Source: Mycobacterium sp. NS-7484
Lineage (GTDB): Bacteria; Actinomycetota; Actinomycetes; Mycobacteriales; Mycobacteriaceae
Assembly (NCBI RefSeq): GCF_001953975.1
Contig: NZ_MBEJ01000077.1
Location: 1-64,000, forward strand
Direction: 5' to 3'
DNA length: 64,000 bases
Positions 58,693-64,000 of the stretch are shown one piece after another. Both the position numbers and the translations under genes were made by a program. The notes under the pieces were generated by a model that did not search any database, was not told where the DNA came from, and was given only the letters and a program-made list of their open reading frames with translations. The first letter of the stretch is position 1, and every line of letters begins with the position of its first letter.

Positions 58693-60888
58693 ATGTCTAT
58701 TTTTGAGAAGGCAGCGTCTGAGCGAGCAGCGTCCGAGTCGGTAGCTTCCGCTCAGACCGAGTTCTCCTCGAAATTCCGCCGGCGCAGCACCCTGTCCCGC
58801 ATCAGCATTCAGTCCAAGCTCCTGGCGATGTTGCTGATCACCAGCATGCTTTCGGCGGCAGTGGTCGGTGTCATCGGCTACCAGTCGGGCCGGAGCTCGC
58901 TGCGCGACTCGGTGTTCGACCGGCTGACCGAGACCAGGGCCGCACAGGCCCGACAGTTGGAGTCCGAGTACCGCTACCTGAGGAACTCGCTGGTGGTGTA
59001 CACCCGGGGAGCCACAGCGGCCGAGGCCACGGCAGCGTTTACGACGGCGTTCGATCAGCTGCGGACAGACCCGGTGACGCCCGAGGAGCAGAAAGCCGTC
59101 TCCGGCTACTACCGCAAGCGCTTCTCCCGCAGCACCGACACCGCCTCGGGCAACCAGATCGACGTCGCGGCGCTGATCCCGACATCGAACGCCCAGATCC
59201 ATCTGCAGGCCGCCTACACCGCGCCGTTCGACGACCGAGCCACGGCGATCACGATCGACGACGCGCGCGACGGCAGCGACTGGTCGGCGGCCAACGCCCG
59301 GTTCAACGACTACTTCCGCACGATCGTGACCCGATTCGGGTTCGAGGACGCCTTGCTTCTCGACACCCGCGGCAACGTGGTCTACAGCGCCTACAAGGGG
59401 CCCGACCTGGGCACCAACATCTTCCACGGGCCGTACAAGAGCACAGCCCTGACACGGACATACCAGCAGGCGATCGAGTCCAACGCCCTCGACTACATCG
59501 GCGTCACCGACTTCGGCGCCTATCTGCCCGCGAACGGCCCCACCGCCTGGATGGTCGCCCCCATCCGCACCGGAGACCGCGTGGCCGGCGTCCTGGCCCT
59601 GCAGTTCCCGATTCGCGGGGTGAACCGAATAATGACCGCGGGCAGCAAGTGGGAGCGGGTCGGCATGGGTGAGACCGGCGAGTCCTACCTGGTCGGCCCG
59701 GACGGGCTGATGCGGTCGAACTCGAGACTGTTCATCGAGGACCCCGAACGATTCGAACACGAGGTGATCGAGGCGGGAACGGCCCCCGATGTCGCCGAAA
59801 AGTCCATTCGCCAGGGCGGCACGACGATGGTGCAGCCGGTGGCCAACCAGGCGTCCCGGCTGGCACAGCGTGGCCAATCGGGCACCCTCGTCGATATCGA
59901 CTATCTGGGTAACGAGACCCTGATGTCCTATGCCCCGGTGCAGTTGCAAGGCCTGGACTGGGTCGTGGTGGCCAAGATCGACACCGCCGAGGCCTTCGCC
60001 CCGGTCACGTCGTTCACCCGCACCCTGGTGCTGTCCACCGTGGCCATCATCCTGGTGGTGTGTGTCGCCGCGATTCTGTTGGCACGGTTCTTCGTACGCC
60101 CGCTGCGCCGCCTGGAAGCCGGGGCCCACCAGATCAGCTCCGGCGAGCTGGGGGTATCCCTGCCGGTCCTGTCCCGCGACGAATTCGGCGACCTGACAAT
60201 CGCGTTCAACGAGATGAGCCGAAATCTGCGGATCAAGGAGGACCTGCTCGAGGAACAGCGGCACGAGAACGACCGGCTGCTGCTGTCGATGATGCCCGAG
60301 CCGGTGGTACAGCGGTACCGCGACGGCGAGGAGAACATCGCCCAGGACCACCAGAACGTCACCGTCGTCTTCGCCGACCTGCTCGGGCTCGAGGAGCTGT
60401 CGGCCGATCTGTGCGCCGACGACCTGTTGGCGATGGTCAACAATCTGATCCGCGAATTCGACTCGGCAGCAGAGAATCTCGGTGTCGAACCGGTACGCAC
60501 GTTGCACAACGGCTATCTGGCCAGCTGTGGGTTGACAGTGCCCCGACTCGACAACATCCGCCGCACTGTGGACTTCACCGTCGAGATGCAGCGCGTCGTC
60601 GACCGGTATCGCAACGAGTCCGGATACGACGTACGGCTGCGGGCCGGTATCGACACCGGGACCGTGGGCAGCGGCCTGATCGGCCGATCCAACCTGGCCT
60701 ATGACATGTGGGGATCCGCGGTCGATCTCGCCTACCAGGTGCAGAGCGGGGCACCCCAGGCCGGCGTGTACGTCACCGACCGGGTGCGTGAGGCCACCCA
60801 GGACGCCCGGCAGTACACCGCCGTGGGATCGGTGACAGTCAACGACGTCGAAGTGCCGATCTGGCGATTGGCGGACCGTCAGTCATGA
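58693..60888 (+). CDS. Membrane class III cyclase homologue with degenerate active site (Rv2435c-like)
   Basis: A 731-aa receptor-like protein: membrane helix (44-63), large dCache-like outer domain (64-440), second helix (445-466), HAMP (467-520), cyclase homology domain (550-725). Of the six canonical catalytic residues, metal Asp562 (VFADLL) and adenine Asp671 (AYDMWG) are kept. The second metal Asp is Asn606, the substrate Lys is Arg602, the transition-state Asn is Asp678 and the Arg is Gln682. Turnover of ATP is therefore doubtful. The next gene, an MscS channel with a cNMP-like domain, overlaps its stop. Arrangement matches Rv2435c-Rv2434c. Confidence 0.92.
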   Translation: MSIFEKAASERAASESVASAQTEFSSKFRRRSTLSRISIQSKLLAMLLITSMLSAAVVGVIGYQSGRSSLRDSVFDRLTETRAAQARQLESEYRYLRNSLVVYTRGATAAEATAAFTTAFDQLRTDPVTPEEQKAVSGYYRKRFSRSTDTASGNQIDVAALIPTSNAQIHLQAAYTAPFDDRATAITIDDARDGSDWSAANARFNDYFRTIVTRFGFEDALLLDTRGNVVYSAYKGPDLGTNIFHGPYKSTALTRTYQQAIESNALDYIGVTDFGAYLPANGPTAWMVAPIRTGDRVAGVLALQFPIRGVNRIMTAGSKWERVGMGETGESYLVGPDGLMRSNSRLFIEDPERFEHEVIEAGTAPDVAEKSIRQGGTTMVQPVANQASRLAQRGQSGTLVDIDYLGNETLMSYAPVQLQGLDWVVVAKIDTAEAFAPVTSFTRTLVLSTVAIILVVCVAAILLARFFVRPLRRLEAGAHQISSGELGVSLPVLSRDEFGDLTIAFNEMSRNLRIKEDLLEEQRHENDRLLLSMMPEPVVQRYRDGEENIAQDHQNVTVVFADLLGLEELSADLCADDLLAMVNNLIREFDSAAENLGVEPVRTLHNGYLASCGLTVPRLDNIRRTVDFTVEMQRVVDRYRNESGYDVRLRAGIDTGTVGSGLIGRSNLAYDMWGSAVDLAYQVQSGAPQAGVYVTDRVREATQDARQYTAVGSVTVNDVEVPIWRLADRQS

Positions 60889-62318
60889 GAAGTGTGCTGG
60901 ACACCGACTGGTTCTACTGGGCGTTGACGGTGGCCATCGGGCTGCCGGTCGGCCTGGTGGTGCTCACCGAACTGCACAACGCTCTGACCCGACGCGGCAG
61001 CTACCTGGCCCGGCCGATCGGCCTGCTACGCAACTACATTCTCCCGCTGGCCGCACTGCTGATCCTGCTGATCAAAGGTGGCGAGATCTCGGCAGAGGCC
61101 ACCACAGTCCGTGTCGTTGCCACCGTCCTCGGTCTCGTGGTGATGATCCTGCTGCTGTCCGGCCTCAACGCGACCCTGTTCCAGGGCGCGCCAGAAGGCA
61201 GCTGGCGCAAGCGGATTCCGTCGATCTTCCTCGATGTGGCCCGGTTCGCGCTGATCGCCGTCGGGGTCGGCATGATCTTCGCGTACGTCTGGGGCGCCAA
61301 CGTCGGCGGACTGTTCACCGCACTCGGGGTGAGCTCCATCGTGCTGGGCCTGGCCTTGCAGAACTCGGTGGGCCAGATCATCTCCGGTCTACTCCTGTTG
61401 TTCGAGCAGCCGTTCGAGCTCGGCGACTGGCTGGACACCCCGTCGGCGCGCGGACGTGTGGTCGAAGTGAACTGGCGCGCCACCCACATCGACACAGGCA
61501 GCGGCATGCAGGTGATGCCCAACTCGGTGCTGGCCGGCGCCTCGTTCACCAACCTGAGCCGCCCGGCCTCGTCGCATTCCATCTCGGTCACCACGGTGTT
61601 CGGCACGTCAGACTCCCCCGACGAAGTATGCCGACTCCTCACCCAGATCGGCAGTCGGCTGCCACAGCGGCGGCCCGGCGCCGCGCCCACCTCAGTAGCG
61701 TTGGGCCGCAACGAATATCGAACGTCGATACCGCTGCGCTCACCGGCGGACGACGGGGCGGCCCGATCAACGTTTCTTCGCTGGGTCTGGTACGCGGCAA
61801 GGCGGGCCGAGTTGCATCTGGATCAGGCGGTCGACGATTTCAGCACCCCGGAACGGATGGACAAGGCAGTACGCGAGATTGCGCCGGCGCTGCGGTTGAG
61901 TTACACCGAACAGCAGGATCTGCTCACGCATTGCCGCCTGAGCCGGTTCGGCGCCGGTGAACAGGTGCAGTTCGCCGGAGAGGTCCCGAGCCGAATGAGT
62001 TTCATCGTCGAGGGCCGGATTCAGATGACGGTTGCCAGCCGAGACGGCTCGATCGCACCGGTACGCACACTCGGCAGCGGCGACTTCCTCGGCCAGTCGA
62101 CGTTGATCCGCCAGAAGGCGCTCGCGGACGGCCATGCCACCGTGGAAACCACACTCCTACAGGTGGAGCGCGAGTTCCTGGAGCGGCTGGTATTGCGGAA
62201 TCCGTTGCTGCTTCAGGACATCGGCCGAATGATCGAGGAGCGTCGATCAACTGCTCAGCAGGTGTCGACCGCCGGCCCGCGGCCGGCTACGGTCTCGGCG
62301 CCGAGTTCCAATCGTTAG
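60885..62318 (+). CDS. MscS-type channel with C-terminal cyclic-nucleotide-binding-like domain (Rv2434c-like)
   Basis: A 477-aa membrane protein. Four or five helices lead to the MscS pore helix (GLFTALGVSSIVLGLALQNS, then VGQIISGLLLLF) and cytosolic beta domain (FELGDWLDTPSARGRVVEVN). Residues 345-445 have the cNMP-binding fold. In the phosphate cassette (GDFLGQSTLI ... DGHATV) the usual Glu is Gln404 and the usual Arg is His417, so standard cAMP binding is questionable. ATG overlaps the cyclase stop (ATGA). The pair probably works as one signalling unit. Confidence 0.92.
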   Translation: MRSVLDTDWFYWALTVAIGLPVGLVVLTELHNALTRRGSYLARPIGLLRNYILPLAALLILLIKGGEISAEATTVRVVATVLGLVVMILLLSGLNATLFQGAPEGSWRKRIPSIFLDVARFALIAVGVGMIFAYVWGANVGGLFTALGVSSIVLGLALQNSVGQIISGLLLLFEQPFELGDWLDTPSARGRVVEVNWRATHIDTGSGMQVMPNSVLAGASFTNLSRPASSHSISVTTVFGTSDSPDEVCRLLTQIGSRLPQRRPGAAPTSVALGRNEYRTSIPLRSPADDGAARSTFLRWVWYAARRAELHLDQAVDDFSTPERMDKAVREIAPALRLSYTEQQDLLTHCRLSRFGAGEQVQFAGEVPSRMSFIVEGRIQMTVASRDGSIAPVRTLGSGDFLGQSTLIRQKALADGHATVETTLLQVEREFLERLVLRNPLLLQDIGRMIEERRSTAQQVSTAGPRPATVSAPSSNR

Positions 62319-62374
62319 CCAACCGCGATCTGGTCGCACGGCGCTGTTACGGGTGTGACTGGTCTGGCCCGTGA

Positions 62375-63454
<1,080 letters not shown>

Positions 63455-63469
63455 ATCCATCACCACAGG

Positions 63470-63499
63470 GAGCCTGCCGTAACCCCCAGCGGCAGGCTC
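63470..63499 (+). terminator. Terminator after antigen 85 gene
   Basis: Perfect 10-bp arms GAGCCTGCCG (63470-63479) and CGGCAGGCTC (63490-63499) around a 10-nt loop, 15 bp after the stop. Confidence 0.8.
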
Positions 63500-63529
63500 T
63501 CTGCTGTGTGCGGGAGTAGTTTGTGGAGG

Positions 63530-64000
63530 ATGGTCGAGACCTCGTCGACACCCACGGCGAACGCTCGGATGCTCGGCGGGGTTGCCGCCGCCGCGGTAGC
63601 GCTCGGCGTGGCGCAACTCGTCGGCATCGGGTTCTCGCCGCAGGCCGATCCACGCAACGCTGTCGGCGCGGCGATCGTCGACCTCACACCGGGGCCGGTC
63701 AAAGAGTGGGCAATTCAGACCCTCGGCACGTTGGACAAACTGTTTCTGTCCGTGGTCGTGCTGGTGGTGATCGCCACCGTCGCCGCCCTCGCCGCGACCT
63801 ACGAAACCCGCCGCCGGCCGGTGGGCAGCGCGATCTTCGTCGTCGCCGGAATCCTCGGATGCGCGGCCGTGCTCTCGCGGCCGGACTCGTCTGCGCTCGA
63901 CGTGGTGCCCACGGTGATCGGCACCGCGGCCGGCGTGGCCGCGCTGCGGTGGCTTGCCGGCCGGCTGTGGACTGGGCCGGCCGGCTCCCCCGGCTCCCCC
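63530..64000 (+). CDS. N terminus of membrane molybdopterin-dependent oxidoreductase, cut by window end
   Basis: An open frame of 157 codons from ATG at 63530 runs to the window edge without a stop. It has about four hydrophobic segments (LGGVAAAAVALGVAQLVGIG; KLFLSVVVLVVIATVAALAA; IFVVAGILGCAAVL; IGTAAGVAALRWLAG) and PRNAVGAAIVDLTPGPVKEW, a block seen in the membrane portion of mycobacterial sulfite-oxidase-type molybdopterin oxidoreductases (Rv0218-like). The catalytic part would lie downstream. TAGTTT ends 7 nt before the ATG, so it may be leaderless. Confidence 0.75.
   Translation, partial: MVETSSTPTANARMLGGVAAAAVALGVAQLVGIGFSPQADPRNAVGAAIVDLTPGPVKEWAIQTLGTLDKLFLSVVVLVVIATVAALAATYETRRRPVGSAIFVVAGILGCAAVLSRPDSSALDVVPTVIGTAAGVAALRWLAGRLWTGPAGSPGSP

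Noticed and set aside
58690..60507. 605-aa minus-strand open frame over the cyclase gene
   Set aside because: Antisense shadow; the sense frame has membrane helices, HAMP and cyclase motifs.

Overview
The window is GC-rich, densely coded chromosomal DNA from a mycobacterium, most likely a fast grower close to Mycolicibacterium smegmatis. The signs are an MmpL transporter, Eis, an antigen 85 mycolyltransferase, LdtA, Mpt53, a PimC-type mannosyltransferase, CYP124 and CYP125, a fused BfrA-neighbour efflux pump, many GTG/TTG starts, and operators matching the mycobacterial regulators KstR and (less exactly) IdeR. I see no rRNA, tRNA, insertion sequence, prophage or CRISPR array. About 60 protein genes are supported; two are cut by the window edges.

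Layout. 1-5.5 kb: end of an mmpL gene, a convergent ArsR-SRPBCC regulator with twin palindromes upstream, an unusual non-secreted NlpC/P60-like protein, and YaaA. 5.5-10.1 kb: a five-gene minus-strand operon with two TauD-type dioxygenases around a sulfonate-type ABC importer. 10.3-14.4 kb: membrane protein, amidase, class I aldolase, alpha/beta hydrolase. 14.5-20.2 kb (minus): CinA, Eis, a small protein and a GH2 exo-glucosaminidase-like enzyme. 20.3-29.5 kb: steroid-linked genes (hydroxysteroid dehydrogenase, DapB-like protein, nitronate monooxygenase, CYP125) with KstR-type operators, interrupted by a TetR/molybdenum-enzyme operon. 29.6-36.8 kb: XRE and GntR regulators, a fatty acid hydroxylase-like protein, LdtA, a proline-rich membrane protein, threonine dehydratase, and the CcdA/Mpt53 thiol-redox pair. 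37-46.6 kb: CYP124, a cupredoxin lipoprotein, an amino acid permease, a PimC-like mannosyltransferase, an amidohydrolase operon, and a KstR-box AhpD-like protein. 46.6-51.9 kb: an Rv1877-like efflux pump, bacterioferritin BfrA, and a divergent operon ending in Bfd with an IdeR-like box, then a KstR-box enoyl-CoA isomerase. 52-64 kb: FUSC protein, thioesterase, TPR protein, deaminase, GH13 enzyme, a degenerate adenylyl cyclase with a cNMP-domain MscS channel, antigen 85, and the start of a molybdopterin oxidoreductase.

How the genes work together. Four perfect and one near-perfect 14-bp KstR motifs sit at promoters spread over 30 kb, which joins scattered genes into one sterol-responsive set. 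CYP125 and CYP124 homologues lie 10 kb apart and both belong to families that oxidise sterol side chains or methyl-branched lipids. The bfrA/bfd region is a storage-and-release module for iron. The cyclase/MscS pair is translationally coupled, yet both its cyclase site and its nucleotide pocket lack canonical residues; this is the most interesting candidate for an undescribed signalling mechanism. Several genes begin with GTG or ATG 6-8 nt after a TANNNT hexamer, as expected for leaderless mRNAs.
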